A DNA stretch of 64,000 nt from Neurospora tetraspora (GCF_033439725.1 NW_026944385.1:4559001-4623000); one strand, 5' to 3'; shown: positions 47,944 through 60,487, numbered from the stretch's first letter. Notes: a model not told the origin generated them from the sequence alone. Made by a program: numbers and translations.

Positions 47944-49689
47944 GGTGGGCTGGTGGTTGGGGTTCGGCAGTATCTATTGTGCGGTGACGGAAGGATCACA
48001 AGAAAAGGTTGAGATAAGGGCTTGCTTTTATGCAAGCCATCATTGAGGTTGCTGCGGAGATCCATCGGCCGTAGTTGACCCCTCTCTGGTCGTGTACGGG
48101 GCTGTTCTCGAGCATTCCCAGGAGCTTCACTTCTTCCCTTCCTAACATCGATACTGTACAGTCCTTACAGTTGAAGGACCTTCGGAGGTCGAACCGCGGC
48201 AAAGCGTACGACTATCTCTACAGTATCACGCGGCCCGTCCAGCTAAGCAACTCCACGGCTGACAAGATGACGCCAATGGCCCCGACGGCCCATTCTGACC
48301 CCAATACGCAGTTCATCATCCTGCTTTTGGAGCTTCCGAGGTTCAACCAAGCTTCGCGGCTCGGGCCTGTTACCGCTTTGGTCAAGGTAAAGATGATGGG
48401 TGTGAAGAGGACTGCAGTTGGGCCAGTGTGTGATCAAGTTGAGAAGGGCATCATGGATAAAGGACTCGTGTCGATGTGTGGAGGGATACAAAGTCTGGAC
48501 AGGTCATCCCACACCAAATATCGACCAGCTTCGTACAGAGGACCAGTATGAAGCCCCTTCGGCATCTACTTCCCAGCGTTGGACTTGTGATGTTGGTGTT
48601 GAGTTACATCGATGCCAGCTTACATCAACCTTCTTCCTACAAGGACACGCGACGCCCTGTGAAAGACATTTTATGAGGTTGCCTGCAGGCGCATATGTGG
48701 CAGAGGCAAGTCTGGCAGAGGCAAGTCTGGCAGAGGCTCAGCTCGATAAATTTTCGTTGGCTTCTCGACTTCTTCTTTTCCGAGAACCTCGGATTGTTGA
48801 ACTACCCTCGACAGCCAACACTATCTCCGGCCGCGGGGTGTCAGCTCAAGTCACGATCGAGCCCATATCCGCTGTTCATCACACTGTACAGAGTACAGAT
48901 CCTGCGGCTTTCTGGTATCCCTCCCGATCTTCAACAAGCTTGTCATCTTGGCTACATCGTCTTCCCTTTTTCGTCTTTGTTGATTACCCCTGTGGTGGTC
49001 TTTCTCATTTGGCCTGCCGCTTTTTGAGCCTGGAGGTGGGTAGGTGCCCTACCCTTCATCAGCTGAGCCTACTGGAGCTTTAGGGGGGGCATTCGCGCTG
49101 TCAGGGCCACTCAGACCATTAAGAACACAATCAATATCTTGCGTCAGCACCAACAGAATACACAGTTCACGGCGTGGTGAGACACGACGTTGACATGTTG
49201 GCACGGTAAGGCGGCAGAGCGGTAACGTCGTAACGGTTACGGTAATCCAAGCAAGAGGGCGCATGACTTTCTTTCTTTTGTCTCTCTTTGCTTCTTTCTC
49301 GCGGGGTGACTTGTGGCGTCCGGGATAACAGCTCCAGGCACGGGATGGAAACAGGACGACTGGTCGAGGATAAACGCCGCAGACGCCGCGGACGCCATTT
49401 ACCGGATGTAGTTGTGCCCAATGGCTTTTACATTCCAATGGTACGTGAAGTCAATACTATGTGATGTGGTTGTTGTAGAGCGTGGAGACTTGGTCGGACG
49501 ATTGAAGTCGGTCTGTGAGCGCCCTGGCGTGGTGTTACTCTTTACTCTGTGTCTCAAGAGTTTACATACATGACGGGAGCAGGACTTCCGGCCGAAAGAT
49601 GATCCCCTTTCATTCTACATGTTCCTCATTGACTTGGAAAAGATCTCGGACAGCTACTTGATTAGGTGTGACCATGGAAAGAGCATCAA
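47944..49689. other. Intergenic region upstream of the PKS
   Basis: 1.75 kb holding the PKS promoter and the 3' flank of the FAD oxidase gene. It contains a 15-bp repeat (TGGCAGAGGCAAGTC) in about 2.5 copies at 48698-48742. A hydrophobic minus-strand frame near 48190-48420 could be a terminal exon of a small membrane protein, but I could not assemble a gene. Confidence 0.4.
48698..48742 (+). repeat. 15-bp tandem repeat
   Basis: Two exact copies of TGGCAGAGGCAAGTC followed by a partial third. Confidence 0.8.
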
Positions 49690-51733
49690 CTAAGCCCGAC
49701 AAAGTCTCCCATCCTCCTTCTGCACCCACTTCTCACTTCCCACCGCTGTCAACGCGTACAGCAACCCTTCCGGATCGTACTTGTTCTTGATGGCAAGCAG
49801 CCTCTCATAGTTCTCTCCGTAGAAGGTGGTCTGCCAGTCCGGCTGATGCGGATCGCCTTCGTTGAGATAAGCGCCGCCACCAGGAGTGACTTTCTCAAGA
49901 GCGGCGCCGAAAACGTTGGTGATCTTGTCCTGGGCGTCGATGTTGGCGGAGAAGTTGAGGTGGTTGTATGGACTACGTGTTTCACACTGTCAGTACTTGT
50001 CTTTGCGGAAGGGGCTTGCATAGGTGGGCACGGAATACTCACAGTCCAAACACGCCAATCTGAATCGCCGACTCGAACAACGGGTTGACTGAGTTGGGAT
50101 ACGCCTTTGACAACTTCCGCCCCCTCTCGATGTTGACCGAAATACCAGCCACAGTACCGTCCGCACTGGCGATGGCGTCCAACGCTTCCGTCAGCTTCTC
50201 GGCGCCCTCCTTTTCCGTTACCAAGGATCGAGGGATCAAACGTCCACCCATATTGGCGTCGGTGACGTTCTGTTGAGCGACCATGGCCGCAACGGCATCG
50301 TGAAAGGATGGGAAGTCAGTGAACGATGAAGCTGCATCGTAGCCATTTCGTTAGCACGCCTTCACCTCAGCACATCGGGCTCACACATGAAGTGACAACA
50401 ACATACCATACGGAATCCCCAACCCATCAAGCTTCTCCATAACCGGCTTAAACGCCTCTTCCAACTCTTTCGCCTTCACCCCCGGCGCCAGAACCGGCGA
50501 CACAGCCAACACATCCTTCAGCAAGAACCAAATAGCCCCAGCCCCAATATCCACAATCCCCGGCAACCCCTCCAACCAAGCCTGCACGCCCTTAACAAAG
50601 ATCCCCCTATCTTCCAGGCTATTGGCACTAAACATCAACATAGCCCCAGCCGTCTCAAAATCTTCCCACGCCTTAACAGTAACGGACACAACCGCTCCGA
50701 AAGTTCCTCCCCCGCCGCCAGACAGCGCCCAGTAGAGATCCGCGTGCTCGTTGAACGGCGTGGCTTTTACCAGCCGGGGCTCGGGGTGCCCAGTGGCAGA
50801 GGAGGGGGGGATAACAACCTCCCACTCAAGGACTTGATCCGCCCCCAACCCAATCGCAGACGACAGCACCGAGTGCCCGCCTCCCTGGGTGTACCCGCCT
50901 ACCACGCCGACGCTCTCGCAGTTACCGCCGTGTAGAACCAGGCCGTGGGCTTTGGCGGCAGCAAAGGCTTCGGAGACTTGCACGCCGGCTGCCAACTTTG
51001 CTGCTTTGCCCTTGTAGGCAACACTTCCTTGCTGTTCGGCTTCGTGGGTGTTATCGAAATCGAAGAAGTCAATGTCCTTGAGATAATGCGTCCATAGCGC
51101 CAGGCTACCGGCGCCGGTGGATTTACCGAGGTAATCGTGTCCGGTGTTGCGGATTACTAGCCGGATGTTGTGCTGGTGGGCGAAGGAGAGGGTGGAGATG
51201 AAGTCGGTGGCGGCGGAGGCGGAGGAGGCGGAGGAGGCGTTGAGGGAGTAGGTGACGAGGGATCCGATGCTGCATTTTTCGTGGTTCCTCTCCTGCCCAG
51301 ATGGAGAAGAATCACCATCAAACGGATCACACTGCCCTCCGTCAGGACCAGGACCGTGCGCAAAAAACTGGTTCATCACGCTCGCTGAGTCGCGGTAGTG
51401 CGTAGCAGTGAGGTGCCAGTCCGAGCGCAGCTGGGCGCACTTGGCTTTGTCGTACCGTTCATCGCTCGAGTAGCAAACGGACCCGAGGGGGACGGTGGCG
51501 ATTAGTCGGCCGCCTACGGTCTGGTTGAAGCGAGACCATTCTGTGGGGGAGGGCCAGCAGGCGTCGCCTGGGATGCAGCGGCAGTTTGAGGAGTCGTTGG
51601 AGGTGGTGATTCGGTCTTGTTGGGGGAGGAGGTTGGAGATTGGTTCTTGGGCTAGGCCGGAGGTCGCTGTGGCTGTGGCTAGCAGCAATGCGCTGCTGAG
51701 GAAGCAGGCTTTTAGCAGACCTGGAGGGAACAT
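49690..51733 (-). CDS. Secreted berberine-bridge-type FAD oxidase (3 exons)
   Basis: Exons are 51733-50407, 50331-50043 and 49972-49690, giving 632 residues. The start at 51733 opens with a signal peptide (MFPPGLLKACFLSSALLLAT). The FAD_binding_4 domain contains RNTGHDYLGKSTGAG, whose His is the usual 8-alpha FAD attachment. It also contains GGNCESVGVVGGYTQGGGHS, whose Cys would be the second (6-S-cysteinyl) link, so bicovalent flavin is likely. The C-terminal BBE domain ends PGGGAYLNEGDP, QPDWQTTFYGENYERLL and KYDPEGLLYAL. Such enzymes oxidise alcohols or cyclise natural products outside the cytosol. It lies head-to-tail with the PKS, 1.75 kb away, so it may tailor the polyketide; that is inference. 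Introns are GT-AG and in phase. Confidence 0.9.
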
Positions 51734-53425
51734 GATGAAGCAAACAGTGTACTGGGGAATGGTGATGCTGCCGCTGGTGGTGATGATGTTCAGACATAAG
51801 CTGCCCGGCCCGGGTGGTACGGGATACGTCATTGCTTTTATATCTTGACCCGTCAGCGTCAGCCCACCTCGCATTCATCTGCGAAGATCTCTGGCTTACT
51901 GGCAGCTAGTGCTTACGGCAGCCATCATGATGTTTTCGAATCCGAGATGCCGGGAGTCCGAATGGAACCACCCAACACCTTCCGTCATCGGTCTGGATGA
52001 TCTGTTTCCTTGTCGATCACGACGGGATGCTGACGAGAACATCGCTAACAGGCCTAACAGGCCTATCGCGATGCGATTTACCGGTGTTGATCGGAAAGCT
52101 GATGCGCTAAGCCCCCGGGCTTGGCACCGTGCTTGGCGCCTGTTGCTCGCTATCTGGGGCCGTTGGGCGTTAACGCCAACGACATCCGAGATATGCCATC
52201 GGTCCTGTCATCACCACCATCAACACTGATCCTGCCTCTGCTTTGGATGGCTGTCGTTTCGTTGCCGCCGTTGGTGGCGGCTATTAATATAAGGTAATGA
52301 TCAGGATCCGAAGTTGGAAGTCTGGAGATCTTTGTCGAGGTTCAAAAATGAGGGTAGGTTGTCCAGCTCCAGGTTTCCAGTCCGGCAATGCTCCTGCTAT
52401 GTCTTCCCTTCCATGTTCACTTGTTCCAATCCTGTCTCCTGTCTCCTATCATTTTTTTTTCCCACAGCTAGGCGGAATCTTGCAAACATTCATGTTTCAC
52501 AAACCGTTGCCCAGGCTCATGTTCGGAATCCTTCCCGCTCTCTCATGTGGAAAGTACAGGATAGGTCCTGTCACGGCTCACCAATCCAGCTGGATGCATC
52601 ATGTTTCAGAAATCCGGCAAGACCAAGGGACTCTGAACAGCTTCCGCCTCTTGTGAAACGGGTCACCAACCGCGGGCGGTCAACATGACGGTGATAGGTG
52701 ATAGGCACGGCAGGCAAACTCACAGATCGTGGGGAAAGCCATGGGACATGAACCACGGCTCATCGGGAAACAGGGACCTGGGATATTCTTCAAGGATTTG
52801 GATTATATTTTGTATAATCCTTACTGCAATATGCCCAGAGTGTGCAGGGTTATGGCCTCTCCCGACCCTTTATCATTTGCTGAAGTAGAGTCTAGACTCC
52901 GCGATGATGTTTGTGCGACTCCTGGAATTCCCATGCTCATGCCTGGCATGCCGTGCGGCCCATCTGGTTTGAGACCTCTTACAACTTTACATGACCAGAA
53001 TTTTCCGCCGGTGCTTGAAGTCATATAACTTCATCTGAACATAATGACAAGATTAACGGCTCCAAGACCCAACGGTCCAACGGCTGATACTCTTTGTACA
53101 GTAAACCAACCTGAAAGCATCGTTTGTCCCCAGCCCGGCCGTCCCCTGATATCTCCCGCAGAATGGAAACAAACGCCACTCAATCTTGTTTGACACAGCA
53201 CCCAACATTAAGGAAGTCGGCGGTTGAGCAAATCGTGTTATCAACAAAAAGAAGCGATTCAAGGCATTGTCATGATGTTCTATATGAGTGGCATAAAGTC
53301 TCGACTTGAATCGTCTTTCTCTCTCCCCAGCACAGCCATCATCAGCACTCAAAACAACAGGATTACACCTTCACACACCCACAACAAAACCACAACTCAT
53401 CAACCGTCTCATCCAGCCAGACATC
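51734..53425. other. Intergenic, no gene seen
   Basis: 1.7 kb with only short unsupported frames on both strands. It includes promoters of the FAD oxidase (minus) and of the secreted protein at 53426 (plus). Confidence 0.4.
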
Positions 53426-53957
53426 ATGCAGCTCATCTCGGTCCTCACTGCCTTGGCCGCCTTCAAGGTCGCCTCCGCGCTTCCCTCCGCCGTCAAGGCT
53501 GCTAACGACCTCCTTGCCCGCGATGGTCTACTCGGTTCCAAGCTTTGCACCGACATCAACTTCGCTGGAAACTGCGAGACCATTACCAACGTGGCCGATG
53601 GCCTGAAGGCCGACCAGTGCAGTACGTCGAATTTCCCAGCCCTTCCTTCAACAAGTACTCCTGATGTTTAATGGCAAGGCAGTCACTAACACGCTGTACC
53701 TTTTTCTTACATATATAGTTGCCGTCGATCCTTACCTCCGAACCAACGGGGTCTCCTCGATTCAACCTCTCGAGAAGTCGTGGTGCACTTACTACCTGAC
53801 CGACAACTGTACGGATCTTACCTCCGACCTCTGCGGACACTACGACGCCACTTCCCCTATCGACAACTTGACGACGGTGAGCCCGACCAATTCGAATCAC
53901 AAATGCGGGGGTAACATGGACAAGAAGATTGCTAGCTTCAAGTGCCGTCCTTTCTGA
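53426..53957 (+). CDS. Small secreted eight-cysteine protein A (2 exons)
   Basis: Exons are 53426-53621 and 53719-53957, giving 144 residues. The signal peptide is MQLISVLTALAAFKVASA. The mature part has eight Cys in a pattern starting KLCTDINFAGNCE. This followed by VSSIQPLEKSWC recalls the strand and tyrosine-corner layout of fungal beta/gamma-crystallin-like small secreted proteins; the fold assignment is a guess. A CA-rich leader precedes the ATG. It is duplicated in tandem as the gene at 54592. Role unknown; an effector or cell-surface protein is possible. Confidence 0.8.
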
Positions 53958-54591
53958 TATGCTCCAGGTGCACATGGGAGGTCATGGAAAGAGTGAGTGA
54001 GGTCTAATAAAGGCCCAATGTTCATGAAGGGGAAGGGATAGGTATTTGCTTGTTTCATGTTTCGGGCTTTGCGCGGGTTAACAATGGACGATGTCCCGGA
54101 CTTCCCGTTCGCGGTTCGTCGTCGCCATTGTTTAGTGGAACCCGGCCATTCTGTTTGAGAGGGGGATTTCTTTCATGCTTTTTGCGATATTATTATCACT
54201 CGCTAGACGAGGATTCAATTCAAGGATTTCTGTGCGGTCGCTGTTCTTTTCCCTTTTCAGTGTTATTGTCGTCGTAGTACAGTGCAATCTATTAAAGGCG
54301 CCTGGTGGTGTTATTCGTACTAACAATTTCGGTCCATATAGTAAGGTAGGTAATAAAGAGCGTAACTTCCCGCACCCTCCCCTTTATCTTCGCACACCCT
54401 TTTTTGACTTACACGGTTTACACCCTGCCTATCCCGGCATTATTTCATTCCTTTCTTATACAAGAGCAGCGTTACGTAGCCAATGTCAATTAATGCTCAT
54501 CCCGCCAGACCTGCAGCTCTCAACACCTCACCTTCACCCACAGACACAACAAAACAACGACTCATTCCACCTCATTATCCAACCATTAGTC
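53958..54591. other. 3' flank of gene A and promoter of gene B
   Basis: 634 bp that are duplicated after gene B (compare GCTAGACGAGGATTCAATTC at about 54203 and about 55442). No extra gene. Confidence 0.6.
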
Positions 54592-55220
54592 ATGCAGCTC
54601 CTTTCGTTCTTTACTACCTTGGCCACTTTCAAGGTCGCCGCAGCCCTTCCCTCGGCCGTTAAAGGTGCTAACGACCTCGTTACCCGCTATGATAGTACCT
54701 CTACATTCGGTTCCAAAGTTTGCGTGGACGTCAACTTCGGTGGATATTGCCAGACCTTTTCCAGCGCGGCGGGCTTGACGCGCGGCATGTGCGGTACGTC
54801 AGGTCAGGGTCCGAATTCATAAACCCGTTTTCTATTTGATAACTGTAGCAAGATACCTAGTCACTAACAAGATGAGCCGTTATATATATATATATATATA
54901 TATAGTTCGCCTCGACGACAGCATTAGGGGGCTCGTCTCCTCTATTCAACCTCTCGAGAAGTCGTTCTGCCGATACTACGTGTACGTACCTCCCCTTCAT
55001 AAAAGAAACCTGAGCATCGACTGAACTTGTTTCTTAATACAGGACTGAAAACTGCCAGGATCCCACCGGCGACGGCTGCGGATTATACGACGCTTATTTC
55101 CCGGGTTTCGCCGACTTGAAGACGGTGGTCCCGTCCGCGTTTTTAGACCTTAAAAAATGCGAGCCCGGCAATATGGATAATAAGATCCGCAGCTTCATTT
55201 GCTACCGCCATCTAACTTGA
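54592..55220 (+). CDS. Small secreted eight-cysteine protein B, tandem paralogue (3 exons)
   Basis: Exons are 54592-54793, 54906-54981 and 55043-55220, giving 151 residues. The signal peptide (MQLLSFFTTLATFKVAAA) and the order of all eight cysteines match protein A, including SSIQPLEKS before the fourth Cys. It has an extra intron (54982-55042) that protein A lacks. Without removing it the frame hits a stop within 20 codons. Intron 1 contains an AT microsatellite at its 3' end. The protein is more diverged and may be evolving faster or decaying. Confidence 0.75.
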
Positions 55221-57117
55221 TTGAGGTGGTGGTCTAGACATAGTGAAGGCCTAAGGCCAATGAAGGGGAAGGGGCATTTGCTTGCTTGTTTCTTTTGTTT
55301 CGTCGGGGTTCGGGTCAACCAATAATGGATATGGACGGTAGCGGTGCCCCGGACTTACCGGTCGCCGGCACCTCCTTGTGGTGACATTGTTTGAGAGGTG
55401 GATTTCCTTTATACCTTACTTTTGCGATATCAGCGTTATTCGCTAGACGAGGATTCAATTCAGATCTGGGATTCTGGCTGGTCGCTGTTCTGTCCCTCCG
55501 CACCTCTGATATTGGCGTGCCTCAGTGCAGTCCATTTGCATTTGGAGCGCCTGGTTGTGATTTCCGACCAATGAGGTGTTATGCGTACTAACAACTTCAA
55601 TGTCTACAAAAAAGACGGCAATAAAATGCTGACCTAGGCTTGCCAATGTGAACATTTTCTGTAGGCAAAAGCACAGGCCACTTGCATCCAATGTCAATCG
55701 ACGTTCATCCCGCCAGACGCAGCCCTCAACATCTTCCTGCCAACTTCCAACCACCATCTTCATCAGTATTTCATCCACTTCTGCCCCATCTTCTTCACCC
55801 TCCTACCATTCCATTCCATTTCTTTCACTCATATCCACACGATCGAAATCGCAAGGAGCACCTCGTTTAGCGGCTCGCGGGGTACATACAGCGTCTGGCA
55901 GTTCCAGGTGCATGCCAAGTGGAGTCACTCCAATGCGCAGGTGTTAGGGAAGTCCCCCGGGTTTGGCAGACACAGCGACGTGGGCTTAACAGCATGACAT
56001 GAACATTTCAAGTGTACCCGATTACCTCATGCCTCACTTCATAAGGTACCTCTAGGTAGGTTGGCGGAATTCCTGAGGATGGCTGGGAGGAAGAGAGATT
56101 ACTATCCACCTGACAGCATCCTAAGTTTTTGCAAAGAGGCTCGGTCATATCATTTTTTTGTCATTATTCTGCGGTGTTTCTTTTGGATGGAAATTCCGCT
56201 GATGGTTCTCTTGAGAAGACACCTGGCACATAAGCAATTCGCAGTCCGGATCATCGGTCTCTTATTTACGTGCCTCAAATATGCCTTTACGGTGGTCATA
56301 TTGCGCCGCTCTTGCTTATCTTGTGCTTATCTTTTCGTTCTTCGAGACTTCCATTGCTTATACCTCCTGCCACCTGCTGTTCCTCTACTGGTAGAGGTAA
56401 GCCAAAGCTGGATGTCATTATTGGCTGTTTGTAGGAATATTGGCTTGGCTGATCCCATCATCGTTCACGCGGTCAATGATAATGCCTCTCTGCGGCTTAT
56501 ATCTCTACTGATGCGACCTCGACGGCGAAAGGGGAAAATTTGAGGCGATGGAGTTCATGCGAGTACCTCTGGAGATATGGTTGAGGCCTGATCAGATCAT
56601 CAGCAGCTGATGATCAGCTTACACCCCCATTGGTGCTGGCACCGACGCCATAAGATATTGCCGGATTCGAACAACGCCTAGAGAACTGCGCCATGATATC
56701 TCACTGAGAAGTTCACTGACTGGAGAGTGAGGGCTGTAGATAAGGCTGTAAAGAAGCAGACGATTGCTCGATTTGACGATATCTGACGTGCGAAGGCATA
56801 GGTTGCGTGCTGCGCACATCCAGAAAGTTTGGTTGAGGGAATCATTGATGCTTATGTCTCTTTCACAACGCTGCTTATCAACGATATCCAGTTCAAATCC
56901 AGTCATCGAGCGGCCGCTGAGCCTGCTGTGCCTGCTGTGCCTGGTATTTTCAAGCTTGGAGGATTATTGTGAGGATATGCGCCTCTTCTCAGAGCCAAAG
57001 TAGCTGGTTGACGACTATGGGGCCAAAGGACTCAATGAAGTGAAGATATGTATCCCGCAGGGCGCTCTCCTTTCACGGAGTGACCTTTGCTTTGAACGAC
57101 TAGACATCCAGCACAGC
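55221..57117. other. Intergenic region with a relic of a third duplicated promoter
   Basis: The first 480 bp repeat the 3' flank of gene A. At about 55695-55740 the sequence again resembles the leader of gene B (CATCCCGCCAGAC followed by CAGC and CTCAACA), but no third gene follows. A 160-codon frame at 56061-56543 lacks any recognisable feature and I do not call it. The rest is presumed promoter of the monooxygenase. Confidence 0.5.
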
Positions 57118-58990
57118 ATGTCTAACTTCAAAGTAATCATCGTCGGCGGCGGGCCCGTAGGCCTCATAGCAGGCCATTGTTTCTCCCGAGCAGGCATCGA
57201 CTTCAAGATCCTCGAGCGTCGAGAGGCACTGGACCTCAACGCCGGCTCATCCGTGGCCTTATGGCCACAAAGCGCCAGAGTCCTTGACCAGCTGGGCCTC
57301 TTAGACGGAGCTATGGCGGCCTATATTCCGGTGAAGTACAAGTGCAACTTGCTTCCGGATCGGAGGGTGTTGAGCAAGTGCGATATGAATGCGGCTATTC
57401 AGAAACTGTTAGTACCTACCCTTAGCTGTGGGATGTATCTGGGGTTGGCTTACTGAGAGGTTGTTGTGAGACAGACACGGACACCACTGGATGCTTTTCC
57501 ACCGGGCCAAGCTTCTCGAGATTCTTTACGATCGCCTCCCTGACAGAGAGAACAAAGTCCAAACCCAGAAGGAAGTTACAGGCATCTTCAAGCATGAGAC
57601 GGGAGTCACGGTCATCTGCGCCGATGGGACCAAACATCAAGGGTCTATCGTGCTCGGAGCGGATGGCGTTTACAGCGCCGTTCGGAGACTGATGAACGAG
57701 TCTGTCATAAGTGGAAGTGAGAAGGAGACAACCACGAGGCCATCACTTCGGAAACGGATTACAAGAGCCTTCAAGTTCAACCCGTTCACTCTTTTCACGC
57801 TGAGGAGAAAGAACCCAAGCTCGACACCAGATACCATCCTTTCCCCAACCTCAAACGGAGATAAAGACCATGACCAGCTCCTCCCCCCAGGTCTAAAATC
57901 CACTTACAGAGGCATCTACGGCCACGTCCTCCTCTCCCCCAGCTCCCACCCCTTCCCTCTCCTAACCCCGGAAACCCTCTACGAAACCCACGGCCCGCAC
58001 TTCACCTTCCAACTAATCGTCGGCCCTCCCTCCTGCAACATGCTCTTCTTCTTCTTCTGCGCCCGCCTTCCCTCCTCTACCCCTACCAAAGGCACCACCA
58101 GAAAAAGAACACACTACACCCCCCACGACGCACACTCCTTCGTTACCTCCCTATCCCATCACCACCCAACTCCCGATTACACAGTCCAAGACATCTGGTC
58201 ACAAGTCACCTGGTCGCACATGTCTGATTTGGAGGAGGGAGTGATAGAGGGGGATTGGTACGACACAAGAGATGGGAGGATAGTGCTGGCGGGTGATGCG
58301 GCGCATAAGATGACGCCGAATGCGGGGCTGGGGTTGAATGAGGGGGTGCAGGATGTTGTTGGGTTGGTTAATGGGGTTTGCTCTATGCTGGATGATATCA
58401 GAGCTAGGGCAAGGAAAAGGGTTGGGGCTGGAGCAAGAAGTGAGGCCGGGGTGGAAGGGGGAGGGGGGGTGGAAGCAGAACAATCTCTCTGGCCTACGCC
58501 AAAGCCGATGATGGTTCAACCAAGTTCGGAAGACTTGGTCGAGACCTTCCGCGCCTACCAATCCCTCCGCCGCCCTCGCGCCGCAAAAGTCGTTGGCCTC
58601 TCAGCTCTCTGGACAAGAATGGTTGCCTGGGATAACTGGGCTTGGAGGGCGCTGGACAAATGGGTGACACTGGCGCCGGAGATGCTCAAGGTCAATGTTG
58701 ATAGGACGGGGTTAAAGTGGTTGATGAGTCCCGTGGTGGCGGGCGGGTTGGTGTTGAAGCTGAAGGGGATGAAGGAAAGGGGGTTCAGGGAGGGGACGGT
58801 CAAGTGGAAAGAGGGAGTTCCGGTCAGGAGGAAGGAGATCGGGAACTGGATGCCTCGGATGGAGACCGGGAGGGAGGCACGGGGGTGGGCTGGATGGTTA
58901 GTGCAGGTAAAGGGAAGGGGAAGGTGGATACTTGGGAGGCGGACTATAGAGGGGAAGAAGGTGAAAGGGAAGCGAGGTGCGTGGGTTTGA
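57118..58990 (+). CDS. FAD-dependent monooxygenase, aromatic-hydroxylase type (2 exons)
   Basis: Exons are 57118-57407 and 57475-58990, giving 601 residues. Group A flavin monooxygenase motifs are complete: GxGxxG as IIVGGGPVGLIAGHCFSRAGIDFKI, the DG motif as VLGADGVYSAVRR, and the GD motif as IVLAGDAAHKMTPNAGLGLNEGVQD. Exon joining gives HGHHWMLFHRAKLLEIL, typical of the paxM/salicylate-hydroxylase group. A Lys/Arg-rich insert follows the DG motif, and a Gly/Ala/Arg insert lies after the GD motif. The C-terminus is long, basic and hydrophobic. Donor GTTAGT is weak but is the only one that fits. It could oxidise the product of the PKS 9 kb away; proximity is the only support. Further small introns cannot be excluded. 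Confidence 0.85.
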
Positions 58991-59788
58991 GGTGATGGAA
59001 GGAAGAGAAGGTGCAAAGCGCAGATGATAGTAGACTCGGCTTGGGAAGGCGAGCGTTACGATGATCGAAGAGTCAGATGGGAATGATCATTGATCATGTG
59101 TTTGCAGACCGGACGGTGATGGCGATGGGAAACCGGGGCGTTTAGATGAATGTTCTATAGGATTGTCAAGTTGGTTAGAGGCATTCCAAATATAAAGAAG
59201 CAAGTACTATATATAAACGACATCCTTGCCTTCAAAGTCAACCAACAAACGGTGTGGCGTCGATGGTGACCGAGTTCGTGGCGGCATTGCCGGCGGTATC
59301 ACCAATATCGTGTTAACATTCAAGTAGTTCTGTCTTTGTTGCGGAATTGACGTGGTACTCAAAGTAGATCCTTGCACGGCGGCTTAAAGGGTGAAAGGAG
59401 GCCCAAAGGTGCTTGATGGGCCCGTTACCCAGCAGCCACATGCAGGGACGAACAGGGGAGTTAAAAAAAAACCCTGGCTCCTTTGTTTACTTCAAACAGA
59501 CGTAAGAATTAGGCGAAAGAAAAAAATCGTGAAAGCGGCAACCACGGTTGAGTAACTTGCCCCTGAGTTTAAAGGCAGGTAGTCTTCTTCTCTTCAAAAC
59601 TGCCCGGAAAGTGATAACTCGTCTCGTGCTGCACGACTTCCTTCCTTCAGACTTGAGAGTTGACTACCTACATCCTTGTCGGACTAAACCCGATCAGCTA
59701 GCTGCCTCTCACCACAAATTTCACTTCTTCACATACCAGTACTTCTAGACAACAGCAACCATTGCAACATTTCTACCTTACCTTCATC
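58991..59788. other. Intergenic, no gene seen
   Basis: 3' flank of the monooxygenase and promoter of the next gene, with a CT/CA-rich leader at 59700-59788. Confidence 0.4.
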
Positions 59789-60487
59789 ATGCACTCGCTG
59801 GCGCAACTCGCTCTCATCGGCCTTGCCTCCGCAGCCGTCATTTCCCCCGTCTCCCGAGGCACTACTAGTGGTATTTCCGTTGATGACAACTTCAAGACCC
59901 GGGACTCCGCCAACTCCTCCTCCGATCTGGACTGGAACCAGTCCCTAAACTTCACCTCCACCACCTCCTCCGACGGTGACCTCATCGCCAAACGCCGCAC
60001 CGACAGCGGTACCTACACCTCCATCACTCCCCCCGCAAAACAACCCGACTTCTGCCCCTATGATCTCGTCGAGCAACCCCAACCTTTGCTGTCGTATGAC
60101 AACAAGGCCCCCCTCGCCTCCGACTGCGGTCACATCGTCGACCTGATCAACGACACCAAGCGCCGCGGGTCCTGGACGTTTGACATCGCTGATCTGGAGA
60201 AGGGGATCATCCTGATTAACTATAAGAGTTGTGCGTTTAAGATGGTCAAGGATGGGGAGATCAGTGGTGGGAAGAAGATAGAGCAGTTCAAGTGGGGGGT
60301 GGAGGAACTCAAGTTTTATTTGGGAACTTGGTTGCAGAAGCAGAGGCATGGAAGGCTGGGGTCGGTGGGAAGCGTGAATTGTTGGGTTGAGGGCGAACGG
60401 AAGAAGGATGAAGGGGGGGTGAGGGTTAAGTGGATGGTGCAGCAGCAGTTTGAGAAGAGTGGGAAGGCGTTGGTTTATGTTGCTTGA
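59789..60487 (+). CDS. Secreted Ecp2/Hce2-like protein (single exon)
   Basis: The protein has 232 residues. The signal peptide is MHSLAQLALIGLASAAV. A Ser/Thr/Asp-rich stretch with several N-x-S/T sites contains a KRR site at about residue 70 that could be cut by a Kex2-type protease. The C-terminal half has DFCPYDL, PLASDCGHIVDLI, GSWTFD, NYKSCAF and VNCWVEG, i.e. four Cys in the spacing of the Hce2 (Ecp2 effector-like) domain. This is a resemblance, not a firm assignment. Such proteins are secreted effectors or antagonists in many ascomycetes. Nothing ties it to the polyketide genes. Confidence 0.72.
   Translation: MHSLAQLALIGLASAAVISPVSRGTTSGISVDDNFKTRDSANSSSDLDWNQSLNFTSTTSSDGDLIAKRRTDSGTYTSITPPAKQPDFCPYDLVEQPQPLLSYDNKAPLASDCGHIVDLINDTKRRGSWTFDIADLEKGIILINYKSCAFKMVKDGEISGGKKIEQFKWGVEELKFYLGTWLQKQRHGRLGSVGSVNCWVEGERKKDEGGVRVKWMVQQQFEKSGKALVYVA

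Noticed and set aside
48190-48420. Hydrophobic minus-strand frame (VGAIGVILSAVELL) upstream of the PKS
   Set aside because: It could be a last exon of a membrane protein, but no upstream exon or start could be assembled.
52125-52145. TTGGCGCC outside the RiPP-type cluster
   Set aside because: It matches only the palindromic GGCGCC core without the A/T flank; counted as background.
54879-54905. AT microsatellite
   Set aside because: Simple repeat inside intron 1 of secreted gene B; no separate meaning.
56061-56543. 160-codon plus-strand frame
   Set aside because: Cys/Leu-rich by chance composition, no domain, no good start context, no splice support.
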